Origin: Sequoia sempervirens
Lineage: Eukaryota > Streptophyta > Pinopsida > Cupressales > Cupressaceae
Reading direction: 5' to 3'
NCBI GenBank assembly: GCA_007258455.2
Contig: VDFB02344295.1
Location: 62,001-126,000, forward strand
Length of the DNA stretch: 64,000 nt
Each line of letters begins with the position of its first letter. Position 1 is the stretch's first letter. This document shows positions 22,511-33,569 of this stretch, piece after piece. The notes beneath the pieces are model-generated. The model was not told the origin of the DNA, did not search any database, and was given only the letters and a program-made list of their open reading frames with translations. The translations under genes and the position numbers were made by a program.

Positions 22511-23056
22511 AAGAATGTTGTACCCAAAATAATTTTTTTGCTTCAATAAGGCATTTTGCTTAAAATGAGCTAAATCAGGTAAAATTGTTGTCAAAAGTCC
22601 ATTTTAGGTCAAACAAAACATAGGCTTTTTGTGGGTTTATGTTGAGGAAGATACTTGCAAATTTCTGAAATTTTGAAAATTAGGGTTTTGTACCCCTGTT
22701 TTTAGGAAAACCCCTAAAAATAGGACCTTTCCAGAATTAGTTGGAAATGATTTTGATAGGATAATTTGACTTCATGATCACACTGGTCAAGTCAAAATCA
22801 CCAAAAAGTTTGTTTTACTTTGGTGGGTCTACATTTTTTTGAGAGAAAAGCTAAGACCTTCGTAGCCATTAATGGCAGATGGCCAATACTAGTATCAAAA
22901 TCTAAGCCTCAAAGGCTTCAACGAAGAATCCATGACGAAAGATGCTCGAAAAGATGCTCTACGATGGAGGGGATTTTCAAAAGTGAAAAATGCTGAAAAT
23001 ATTCTAAGTCTGGAGAATGCACACCTTGCTACAAAGGAGAGGCTACACAACCAAAA

Positions 23057-24365
23057 GCGCCCCTGCTGGGCGCCCATGAATTCAAAAGATCAAAGGCAGT
23101 CATCAAGTTTTGTCTAGATAGTCATCTCCTTCGTGATTCTGTTGGCTTTCCAACGCATCATCAAGTAGGTTCACCTGATTCATCAGCCACTGGCAAACGA
23201 AGGCGAAGTTAGGAGATGCTGAAAGCAAGTATCATCAAAAATGGCAGTCAAACATGGGAAAAAGTGCCCCTGTAGCTCAAGGGCGCCCAAGAATGAGACG
23301 ATCCAAATGTCAATTTTTGAGTAAACTTATCTTCAAGTGATCTCCTTGGTGTTAGCTCAACTTTGCAACAAACTTGTTTGCCAGTCTGCAAGACACATCA
23401 AATGATAGCAACTGTTGATCGTTCGAGCACACGAAACGGAGAGTAAATCAGTGCACATCAAGGCCAAAGCGCCCCTGTTGGCCAGGGGTGCCCTTCATTT
23501 TGAATCACCTGTTGAACTTTTCAACAACTGCTTTCTTCAAGGCATCTGCTCAGCATCCTTTCATCTTCGCGACCAATCCAGTTGCAAGCTCACAGGACCT
23601 GTCAAGCATTCACAAATGAAGATCAAGCAAAAAGAACTAGATGCAAAGGCGAGATGAAAGACATAAAAAATTGGCTAAGTATTAAGGAAATTGCACCTTC
23701 CTAGAAATAGGCACCCAACTCTTTGGGCAGTCAGATGCAGTCTTCAAGCTCCATGACCTCCAGGAAGTCCTTCTCTATCTTGATCAATCTCAACAATGAC
23801 ACCGTCAACAAATTCAACAGATAAATCAAACATTTGATGATGAGGATCAAATTGGGGCCATTCGTGAAAGATTGCAAGTCAAAATTACAAACACAAAAAT
23901 TCATACGCGCCCCTGCAGGCCAGGGGCGCCCATACTTTTGGGACCCTTAAATCAACTTTCATAAACTGCAAGGCCAGTCATTCTTTCCAATACTGAACTA
24001 GTTATCCATTCCATATATCTCAGCACGTTCACTGAAATCATCAGTCATCTCAGATCAAAGCACTAAAGGTCACAATGGAAGAACTGAAAAGCAGCTAAGA
24101 AAATGACTAAGTCTGATGAAAAATGCACCCTTTTGGGAAAAGGCACCCAAGAATTTGAGGCATTAGATTCAGGTTTTGAGCTTCACAGCTCCCGAGCACA
24201 CTTCTTCAGAGTTGATTCAACTCAACAATGGATCTGTCAGCAGCACTTCAGGATCAATTGAGCAACTAGGATCAAGGATCAAACGGAGGCACTTTGTCAC
24301 AAAAAAGAATAAAAAAATGTTCAACTCCTCAACTTGGATGCCTAAAGTCAAAATAGGCCCACTTG
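23057..24365. repeat. Array of diverged ~215-bp units with hairpin cores
   Basis: Inverted-repeat cores occur at 23057, 23264, 23469, 23685, 23907 and 24126, with a weak seventh near 24342. Steps are 207, 205, 216, 222 and 219 bases. The best core (23907-23931) pairs GCGCCCCTG with CAGGGGCGC. Others read gcgcccctg..gggcgccc or gcaccc..ggcaccc. Between cores the sequence is diverged but keeps motifs such as ATCTCCTT(C/G)GTG. It lies in U3 of the giant LTR, where repeat arrays can act as enhancers; that role is inference. Confidence 0.75.
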
Positions 24366-25679
24366 ACTGAAGTTGGGAGATTTTGAATGCCTTTTATGTC
24401 TAAAATGTCCCCAAATTGGTGGAATTTGCTCCAGTTAACTCCTGATCAGGCATTCTGACTCCTCAATCAAGTGTTGGTGCCTAAACTTGATCGATTCAAC
24501 ATCAAACACTATTTATCAAGTCTAGGCATCATTATTCATCATCTTTCTTTGCAGGTTGAAGCTCAAGAACAAGTATTTTTTCTCTCCAACGTCATTTGAA
24601 GATCTGACAGAGGGTTTTTCAACATTCTTCATATTTTTAGTAATAAAGTTGCACAGAAGAACAATTTATTAGAGATTATATCTCCAAGCGTGATTTTCTT
24701 GAAGATCCAAAGAGGCAGTTTATAACTTCTAAACTTCTTGTCTTTTTCTTCTATTCTTGTCTTAGAACTTCTTGCATGTCCAAATAAACGAAGGTTATTC
24801 AAAAATCTGACCTTTTGGGCATGATCAGCACAGCAGTTGCAACAAAACCTACGTGTTAGATTTTTCCAGAAAAAGTAGCCCTCCTGCCCCTATTTTTTAG
24901 GGTTTCTGGAAAAAGTCACAATTTTGAAAAACAGACAAACTGGGTTTGTTTAGCTTTGAAGCACCTACAATACCCATGTGTTAGATTTTTTCAGAAAAAA
25001 TAGTGCTTCATTGCTTCGCTACTTCTCACTGCTTCTAAAGCTTTTGCCCCGAGAAATTCTTGCATGTACAAGGAAAAGTGACTTTTTGGAATTTCTGACG
25101 TTCTGGGTCCATTTAGAAAATTATTCCCAAGAAAACCCACGTCTCAAAAAATTTCATAAAAAGTGCTTCTCGGCAAGGCTATTTTTAGCAGTTGCAGAAA
25201 AGTTGTCTGAACGGTATCCTGTGCACAGTCAATCTTCAAGATTTTCATAATACAGTTCTCCCAAGTTGAATACAAGACCATAATGGTCTTACTTCATGAC
25301 TTCCTGAAAATGGTTGACACCAATCTGCATCGGGCACACCCAGAGGTCATTTTGGACAGATTGACAGGCATAGACACTCAAAGTCCACAGGTTCCATATG
25401 ATTTCACCTCGTATATTTGATAGCCTTCCAAGGCTAGTTTAGAGGGTTGAATACTGTTGGAGCTCTGCGTATGCGGCGAGTTTCTGTGTGTTTCTCACAG
25501 CTAGAGTGTTCGTAGTCAAACTTAGCGGTTTCATCATACAACACTCTTTCATTGAGAAGAATCAAGAAAAGCGTCAGAAGCGCAAAGTTGCGGGAGAAAC
25601 AAAGGTCATCACTCCAGTTACAGAGTCGCCAAAGTTACCAATCAATTCCTTGCCAGTATCAAACATGAAGATGGTGACT

Positions 25680-26010
25680 ACGTGAGTCTCGTTGAGGTAC
25701 AAACACAGTTCCAGGATCTCATCCATAGCAACTTCTGTGGTGACCCTACTGGTTGCAAGTTAAGTCAAATCACAGTCATGTCAACAAGGTTGGATGACGC
25801 GGCTACAAAGAATATTGAATACCAGGAGCAGATTGTGAGTGGTGAAGAGACGCTAAGGTGACACGTCATCATCCTGCGAAGCATTAATTGTCCAAAGGCA
25901 GAGGAAGTCAACGACTGGTTAGAGGAATTGATAACTCGAGTTGATGAGGTGTAGACTCTCAATGAGGACGTCCTACCCCTCCAAGATAGCATTTATGACA
26001 AACAGTTAAC
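25680..26010 (+). pseudogene. Short coding relic in the giant LTR
   Basis: A plus-strand frame reads 'TRLDDAATKNIEYQEQIVS', then a stop, then 'NCPKAEEVNDWLEELITRVD'. It is charged and helical, like a coiled coil, with two in-frame stops. It sits in U3, upstream of the TATA box at 26241. No family is recognised. It may be host or element sequence captured by the LTR. Confidence 0.35.
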
Positions 26011-26240
26011 TTGATGCCCCTTTCCAAGTTAACTCACTGTCCCACAAATTATGCATGTCTATTTTGGAGACACCTTTGTATATTGGAGTTATGTTTTAGT
26101 TTAGAATCAATTAACTGAAGTAGACTTTCCAATTAACTGGTAGGTCACCTACTTTTTGACATAGGAATAAATCTTGCAGATTGGCAAGAACTCATTGTTA
26201 ACTCAAAGAGACTTTAGGGTTGCCTACTCCTTTGAGCTTC

Positions 26241-26250
26241 TATAAATAAG
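26241..26250 (+). promoter_or_regulatory. LTR TATA box
   Basis: TATAAATAAG lies about 900 bases before the LTR end, between the repeat-rich U3 and the R/U5 part. Confidence 0.65.
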
Positions 26251-26593
26251 AGCCTTTGCTCATTATTTTGTAACTTTACTTCATGGCAGCAAAATGCTAA
26301 GCTCGCAAGCCTTCGACTTTGTTCGCTTAGTATATGTTCTTGAATCGTATTTGTGATAGTCAAATGCTAAGTACAGCTTGCGTTCTTTCTATTCAGATAA
26401 GTGTGTTCAATCTATGTTCATATATTCTTGGTTTGATCGCTTCATGTGTGACTGTCTCTTTGACACAAGTTGTTGTCCCAAAGTGTGAATCTTTGATCCA
26501 TATTGAGATAATAAATCAGGAGAGCTACCTTGCCTTTGATCTAAAAGTCTCAAGATCTATCATTGTATGTTCTTAATAATCTTTCTTTCGATC

Positions 26594-26718
26594 TACACCT
26601 CGGAAAGAGCACTGCACCTCCTTGGGAATTTAGAGAGTAGGATTATCATTCTTTGTTGTTTCTAGTAGTCTACATTTCAGCGTACACCTCAGAAAGAGCA
26701 CTGCGCCTCCTTGGGAAT
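26594..26718 (+). repeat. Duplicated 36-bp segment in R/U5 of the giant LTR
   Basis: Two 36-base copies, 26594-26629 and 26683-26718, differ at two positions. Both contain GAAAGAGCACTG and CCTCCTTGGGAAT. They lie 89 bases apart downstream of the TATA box. Confidence 0.8.
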
Positions 26719-27150
26719 CCTAAGATATAGCCTACCGTTTGAATATTACTTGTGTGGATTCTATTTCGGTGTAAATTTGGAAGTTCAGAGCCTTCGGATG
26801 CATTCTGAGAGACAATTTGTCTAAGTGATCGAACCATTCCATTCCCACTCCTATGCCCTCTTGCTCTGTTTTCTAGAGGAGATAGGATAGATTAAAAGTT
26901 AGCTTAGTTGTAGTTAAGATCTGCAGAAACCAGAGAAAACCTTAGCTGCAATGCATTGTGCTTTATACACCCTTGTGCCCTGCCACTGAGTAAAAAGATA
27001 GGAACGTTAGTTTACTATACTTTTTATGCAAACATCAGCAAAAAGAGGGAGCTTCCCCTCCTAATTTGAAGAGCAATTACTACACACTATGCATAGTTGT
27101 CCGTTTCCAATAAGCACTCCAGAGGTGCTAATTGAAAGGCCAACAAAGAA

Positions 27151-28691
27151 TACAAAACAAGAGTCGATTACCTTCTTAGGCTGATCAAAAGCTTTTGGTG
27201 TTCCATCCACCCTTGCAACAACTCCTTTCTTTGCCTTGTTGTTTAAGGGTGTTGATGTATGTGAAAGCCGTTCAATAGACCTATTATTGCTGCATAGGCT
27301 AAAGAATTTTCTGAATAGAGTTGGTGTAGTGAGGAATGCCAAGACTAGAAGAATTTGAATACTTTTCTCATCCACCTGCATGCCTTCAGCAATAGTGACA
27401 CAACGAACATATAAAATGTTTATGAAACCAAACTCACACTTAGATTCTCCTTAGTGTGTTGCTCTAGAATCTTACTGATCAATTTTAGGTATCTCCTATG
27501 GTCCTTCCATTCTTTGCTACCCACCAAGCTATCATCAAAATTTATCAAAACAAATGGTCTTAATTGACCATTGGATAACTGGTTCACCATGAATTGGAAA
27601 GTAGCTGGGGTAGTAGAAAAATGAAATGACATGATCAAGAGCTCAATGTGACCCACGAGGCATTTGAAAGATGTCTTGTGCATACATTTTTTGCAAACAT
27701 GGGTATAGTAGTGGCTTGTTCTCTAATCACCTTTGAGAAATAAGGAGTGATAAATATCTGCTTGCAACCAATTCCTAACTCTATGGTCTGTTGGAATCTT
27801 TTGTTTGATAATGACCCATACAATGAAAAAGTATGCAAGCTATCCACCTTTACAAACCAAATCTTTTCCTTCAAACCTAAATTGTCGATTCTATAGAAGG
27901 TCATATAAGGAATGCAACCAATGTATACTCATACACATTTGATTCCCATAACAGATATTGCATTACATACTTCATGCCCATCCATGGCTACATTGAGTGG
28001 TAGGCTTATCCAGGTGCAGGGTATGTTAAATCTATTAGGAGCAATGATACCAAATTCATCATAACTTCAAAAATTCTTCTTACATTATGTTTGTCTTTCA
28101 ACTACCATTTGGGCACACCTATATTAGCAAACACATATGTATTCTCTTCACTTAAATTATACCTCCAAGAAGGACAAGAAAATTTGAAAATTTGGCGTGA
28201 TCAAACTCAATGAGGTCATTCATTGCCATGATCTTTTGTTTTTCCATTACATACTCATCACAAATCCTAGGCAACAAATACATATTCCTAATTGTCATTG
28301 CTAACAACCAGTATGACAACAGAGTGTTGCATCCTCTACCAAGATGAATTGGAGGAAAGCCCTGACAAACAAGAACCCAATCCTTTGTGTATAGCCAATT
28401 CTATATTTGAGCAAAAGGATCTATATGTCCTTTACCGCAAGTGGTATGTTTAGGCCACTTTCCATGATGGCAAAATTGCAAGCAAGAAGTATTGTCAAGT
28501 GCATCTATGCTACTACTGTCTCTTCAAATTTTAAATTGTACAAATAGGAATGATTGAAATGCATACCTTTTCCCTCCTTAATGAAGTTGAGCGGATCACA
28601 CATTTTTGGTTCTTGGGGAATAGAAAGATAAGCCATTCCATCTTGCAAACTCGAGACTCTATGCTTTGCACTCATAACATGATGATATATG
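27151..28691 (-). pseudogene. Gypsy element 2 RT and proximal RNase H
   Basis: On the minus strand RT reads 'KTSFKCLVGHIELLIMSF' and 'PATFQFMVNQL' (27683-27590), then 'FDDSLV' (YVDD/YFDD active-site block) near 27540. The connection region 'RRYLKLISKILEQHTKE' comes next, then a thumb/RNase H junction with 'SFFSLC', 'TPLNN' and 'KAFDQPKKVI' (27330-27160). The frame stops at the target site of the 4.63-kb solo LTR and continues beyond it. Sequence further right (28000-28690) is open in places but was not identified. Several frameshifts are visible. Confidence 0.75.
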
Positions 28692-28730
28692 TACTCTGTT
28701 GAGCATACAGTGATACTGAGAAGAGGGGGT

Positions 28731-31146
28731 TGTTGTCCTTGATTTTTTACATGCAAAAATTAGAGATAACCCATCAAAATTTTAACATTTTTAGGCCTTA
28801 AGGCACGTTTTCCGAGGTGCAAAGGTTAGAAAATTTCAGTTTTGGGTCTATAGTCCTTTTGGCTAACATTTTTCATTCACTCTCGTCCGTTTTCGTGAAA
28901 TTCTAAGTCATTTTTAGTGTGTTTTTGGTCAATTTCGGGTTTTTGGGGCATCACTGCAAGTAGGGGTTTTAATTTCTTCTTACAAGTGATAGGAACTTTT
29001 TTCCTTTATTTTAAGTCAGTTGTAGGAACTTTTTAGATAACTTACAGGTTGTAGGAACTTTTAGCTCACTTTACAAGTTACTTTTTAAAAAGTTACTTGC
29101 AACATGTTATAAAAAGTCCGATTTCACTTAAATTAACTTGTTATGAGCTATAAAAGTTCCTATTTTTTTTTATTTTTAAAAGTTTACTTGCAATGAGCTC
29201 TAAAAGTTCCTATTTCTTTTTATTTTTAAAAGTTTACTTGCAATGAGCTCTAAAAGTTCCTATTTCTCTTTATTTTTAAAAGTTCACTTGTTATGAGCTC
29301 CAAAAAGCCCAATTTTAACTTAAATCACTTGCAAAGTGTATCTAAAAACCCGATTTGCAAGTAAAGGGCATTTTTAGAGTTATTTGTTATTTTGTTCACT
29401 TGTAATGAGACTTAAAAAACCCGAAATGCTTGCAATGAAGTTTTACAAGTTATTTTAAACTTGTAATGAACATCAAAAAACCCGAAATTAGTTTTGCAAG
29501 TGTTTTTGTGGATTTTTAACTTGCTCTTGCTCATATGTACCCCGATTGGAGAGATTTTTGGCATGAAAAATACTTGGCAAGGTCTGCAACTTTATTAAAT
29601 CCCCCATTTTTTCTCTACCATTTCCACGTTTTTGCAGATTTGAGTTTGTACATGGCGCCTAGGGTTTTTCTTCTTTGTTTTGGCTTGTAAACTCTTGTTG
29701 TGGGTATGTTCTTTGTTTCTTTTTATTTTTCTGTTTTTGTTGCTTTAAATCTTTTGTTCCTAGGTTGCCTTTCTATGGAGATTGAGATTGCATATTATAA
29801 AAAAAACATGTATGGCTGAAAAAGCGTTTTTCCACTTCATACGCCCTTCATTCCATTTCATTTCATGTTCATTTCACCTCATTCACATTTCTCCATGATC
29901 TCGTTACTATTTTCTGCAAAAGAAAGAAAGAAAAATGATGCCCTTGGCTACAAGTCGGGATTTTATAAACCAACTGCAAGTAGGAAGTTTTGGTCAAAAG
30001 TGCAAGTAGAAGTTTCAAAAATAAACTTGCAATGACCTCTCATTTTTCCTACCTTGCACTTTTTAACTTGCAATATGTCCCAAAATCCCGATTACACCTT
30101 GGCCACTTAGAATAATTTCAATTATGCATTTGTAATTTTGTTTTGACAAATTACATGTAAAGTCAAAAATTGTAATGGCAAGTGGCCATGCTACTCGCAT
30201 TATTGAAGATTGTAATTACATGTAATCAAATTACAAGTCAAGATAAATTAGGATTGTAATTTGGAATAAGTCAATTGCAAGTAGTTGGTTGTTGAGAGAA
30301 TTTCTCAAGTTAGTTGGGATCCTCCCACCTTTTTCTCATGACCTCTCTCCTATAAATACTTGAAGGGGTCCTTTGTAATCTTTATCTTTTTAGCAATAGA
30401 GAGAGAACTCTGCAGAAATTTGCAGCAAAGAAGTCTTTGAGCTTTGTGTATGTAAACCTAATTTTCAAGCAATACAAAGGAAGGATATAAGGTTTCAAAC
30501 TTTGTGTTGAATCTTATTGTATGATATTACTATGTTCTTATGTCATAGTGATACAGTTTTCTGAATTATTCTTGTGATCTTGTGTAGTTATTGTAATAAA
30601 ACTTTGATCTAATTTCTTGTAGTCTTTGTGCTATAAGTTTGAAAGGTTAAATTAGCTTAATTTGTGATTAGAAGTTGGGAAGAATTATAAGTCTTTGTGC
30701 TTGTAATAATTCTCATATTAGGTGATTCTTGAATGCATTATATTTACAAACTGTGTGCTGTTCTATATTGCAACTTGTTCTTAAATTATCTTTCAAAAAG
30801 GGTAGATAGGATCTCAGATTCTCAAGACTTTGTGCTTGGAATTGTTTTCCCGTCCCGGAGGAAGTGACAGAAGTCTTTGTGCTTTCAGGAAACTTCATTT
30901 CCTTTCTCTCAATTTTATTGCAGGCTGTTATAAGAGTTTTTCTTAAAGTTATTGTTACTTTTCTGTGAAGAGAAAAGAGTATAATCTTTCCTGAAACAAG
31001 AGGAAAGGTTGTTATTCCATCCATTTTAGTTTTAGTTAGTAAAAAGGGGGAGCCTTCCCTAAATGAGGAGAGTATTACACTCACACACTGTGGCTGAAAC
31101 CACCATTTTGCTAAACCTCACAAGTTTGCAAAATTTTCAACCAACA
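28731..31146 (+). mobile_element. Solo LTR, 2416 bp, nested in the copia-type LTR
   Basis: It runs tgttgtcctt...ttcaaccaaca with TGTTG/CAACA termini. The 5-bp duplication ggggt lies at 28726-28730 and 31147-31151, and removing the insert restores the G-run and GAATTAG motif seen in the related LTRs. TATAAATACT at 30351-30360 sets plus orientation, with about 0.8 kb of R/U5. Short CTTTGTGCTT motifs recur downstream of the TATA. No coding region or second LTR is present. Confidence 0.85.
29133..29310. repeat. 50-bp tandem repeats in U3 of the 2.4-kb solo LTR
   Basis: Units carrying ACTTGCAATGAGCTCTAAAA start near 29183 and 29233 with near identity, and diverged units lie on both sides (29133, 29283). 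Shorter ACTTG(C/T)AA motifs continue out to about 29560. The array lies upstream of the TATA box at 30351. Confidence 0.8.
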
Positions 31147-32539
31147 GGGGTGAATTAGTATCTAACAATCTATTTCTTTTCAAAACTTAACCAATCACAA
31201 TAAGAACATTCAAGTAAGATCTAGCAATTAGGAACATAATAAGAACACACGATTTACGTGGAAACCCTTTCGGGAGAAAAACCACGACACAATATTGCTT
31301 ATATATTATGAATTAATCTTCTTCTTGTAGGCCTCTAACCTACTATCAAAGTCTCCAATCTCTATACAAACTGAGCTCCAACTCAGCAAGAGGCTCCGAC
31401 TTCTACTTGATAGGCCCCAACCTATTGGAGGCTTCAACCCCCACACAAAAACTGAGCTCCAACCCAGCAAGAGGCTCCAACCTCTAATTGATAGGCTTCA
31501 ACCTATTAATTCTTCAATGGCTGAAATAGTCTTCTTCACACAAATCTGATCCAAACTTTAACTTCTCTTCCTTCTCAAATCTGAACATGCACCATGCAAT
31601 ATCCTTGATCACATTTCACACAATAAACTTAACTCACACATCTGACCACAAATTACAAGTCTGATCCAAACACAAATCTGATCCACACTCAATTATCAAC
31701 CTTCCTTTCCAAATCTGATCACTATCATGTACCAATTTCTTTCACAAATCTGATCCAATCTATGCACCAATTCTTTTCACAAATCTGATCATAAATATGT
31801 CAATATATTCTTGTGTATTTTTGCATATATCCTTCATAAATATGTGCTTCAGTTCTTCATATAAACTTGCACACTTTCTTCATAAAGAGCAACACATATT
31901 CTTCATAAATAACAGTATGATTTTTTAATATAAATCTGATTGACACTTCACATTTTCTTCTTTTAGGACTGCTACAAATCTTCTCTTTCTCACATATTTT
32001 TCATTGAATTACTTGCTTTTATTTCCTTCTACTTCTTCTTCCATTTATACCTTCCATGTGCCTTTTCACCAAGGTAGGCGCTCCTTCAAAAGGAGGTCGG
32101 CCTCATATAAAGGTAAATTCAATTCATTTTGATCTCCCAAAGTGGCACTAGAGCACGTCGGCCAGCATTCAAAAGGCTTAATTATAATAAATCAATGCCT
32201 TTAGTCTATTTTTTTTAATTCCTCCCAACTCTTGAATGTAGTCGACCACTCTTGCATAAACATTACAATTAGAGTGATGCCATAATTAACTTGAAGTTGG
32301 CCAGCATTAGGAATTTTCATTAAAATACATAAACTAATTTTTGTAACCAACTTATAGTCGACCACCTTATGCAAAGGAGATATAACATAATTTCTCATGG
32401 GTCGGCCCATTTAAAGTGATAAATCCAACACTGCTATGAGGATTGATTAGTGGCCTTTGGCCATTGCAACTTCAGCGATTTTTTTTTCTTGGACAACAAA
32501 TTCCTTTGTGATCAATAAATGATAACAATCTTGCCAACA

Positions 32540-33569
32540 ACCTCATTCATACACCTTTAACATCAATAACAATATTGTCCACCTTTTGACATCAATGACA
32601 ACATTTCCAACATGCTCATGCTAATGTAATTCTGATACTAAGGATTTCTCATCAACTTCTAAATCATACAAGGGATTGATGCACACTTTGCTGAAAGTGG
32701 TAAATTTCACCATTTATGCTTCTTGGGCTGGAGTAGTTGTATTCCCATATAAGGGATTTATGCAATCCTGCCTAAAAGTGATGACTTCCATTTCTTGCAA
32801 CTCAAATTGTTCTTCTTTCTTTTCTTCTTCAAGTAGACCGTGCTCCACTACATTCATCACCAATTCAAGTTCATTCTTTCTGCTTTATCTTCCTTATCAA
32901 GTACACAGTACTCTACATTCACAACTACCTTAGGCTCATCTGAGTCTAAGTGCTTATCCAACACTACATTTTTCTGTGTGACTCCCTTTGATTTCCTGCC
33001 ACAGAGTGTCTTAGGAAATGATTTATATTTTGGTCTCAGTTGTGGCTATGGGTCTAACTGCTCTTCTTTTTGCAAAGGCATTTCTCTTTGCCATGCTCAA
33101 CAGTCCCCTCCTTAGCCACTTTTGATTTTCTTTCATTTGGTGATGTTTCAACTAGATCTAGAGTTTGCTTGCCATTATGTGGCTGCAAATTTTTCTCTAG
33201 GGGTGTGTTCAGTATATCTCGCTTCCTTTGTCCCATTGTACCCCTAGCTCCCTTCATTTTCATGAACTATGGGAAAGGAATTGCTTTTTGTGTCGTTGCT
33301 AGGAGTGTTCTATATTCTACATAACCAGCCATGCTATTTTCCTTCACTAAAGTTTGAATCCCCGCAACAAGAACATCTTTTTCTGATTTTAAAAAGGTGA
33401 ATCAAAGAGGTCTGTCACAAAACCACCCACTATTCTTTGCTTCTTGTTGTCATTACCTTTGTTCTCGATATATTTAGCTTTAAAACGGCCTGTTTCACTA
33501 GACATTAGCAATTTTAGGAATCCCGCGATTCATAGGTTGGCAAGAAAACCAGCTCTTATACCACTATAA
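32540..33569 (-). other. 5' internal part of gypsy element 2, unrecognised
   Basis: The minus strand continues from the primer-binding site at 33552-33563. Short open, lysine-rich frames (33054-33263 and others around 32900-33050) have gag-like composition but no domain I can name. The leftmost 100-200 bases may instead belong to the copia-type LTR element ending at 32539. Confidence 0.35.
33552..33563 (-). promoter_or_regulatory. Primer-binding site next to gypsy LTR copy B
   Basis: The complement reads TGGTATAAGAGC, one base from the tRNA-Met primer site TGGTATCAGAGC. It lies six bases from the inner end of the LTR starting at 33570, confirming a minus-strand 5' LTR. Confidence 0.75.

Larger units (their letters stand above)
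22516..27145 (+). mobile_element. Giant solo LTR, 4630 bp, in gypsy RNase H
   Basis: The ends are tgttgtaccc and ggccaaca, with a TGTTG/CAACA inverted repeat. The perfect duplication aagaa lies at 22511-22515 and 27146-27150. Removing it rejoins the host RNase H in register. A TATA box (TATAAATAAG) at 26241-26250 gives the plus orientation, with U3 about 3.7 kb and R/U5 about 0.9 kb. The last 110 bases resemble the end of the LTR at 28731-31146 (GGGAGC-TTCCC, then a TACACACT-like tail), suggesting related families. No second LTR or pol is present, so LTR-LTR recombination probably left this solo copy. Part of a coding relic remains inside (25680-26010). Confidence 0.88.
28697..32539 (-). repeat. 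Copia-type LTR (about 1.4 kb) split by a solo LTR
   Basis: It starts tgttgagcatac and ends ttgccaaca, with a TGTTG/CAACA inverted repeat. The segment just inside the start (gagaagagggggt|gaattagtat) and the later 'acgtggaaaccctttcgggagaaaaaccac'-like stretch resemble the LTRs at 47630 and 59094. The sequence after 32539 resembles the polypurine-tract zone following those LTRs, so it lies where a minus-strand 3' LTR would. No 5' partner remains. It is interrupted at 28731-31146. Its flanks (tactc and acctc) match only partly. Confidence 0.65.

Noticed and set aside
23057..24365. CRISPR-like array
   Set aside because: Units are about 215 bp and diverged throughout, and the setting is a plant LTR. 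The spacing does not fit CRISPR repeats and spacers.
30713..31084. 123-codon minus-strand frame
   Set aside because: It lies antisense within R/U5 of the 2.4-kb solo LTR and has no recognisable protein character.
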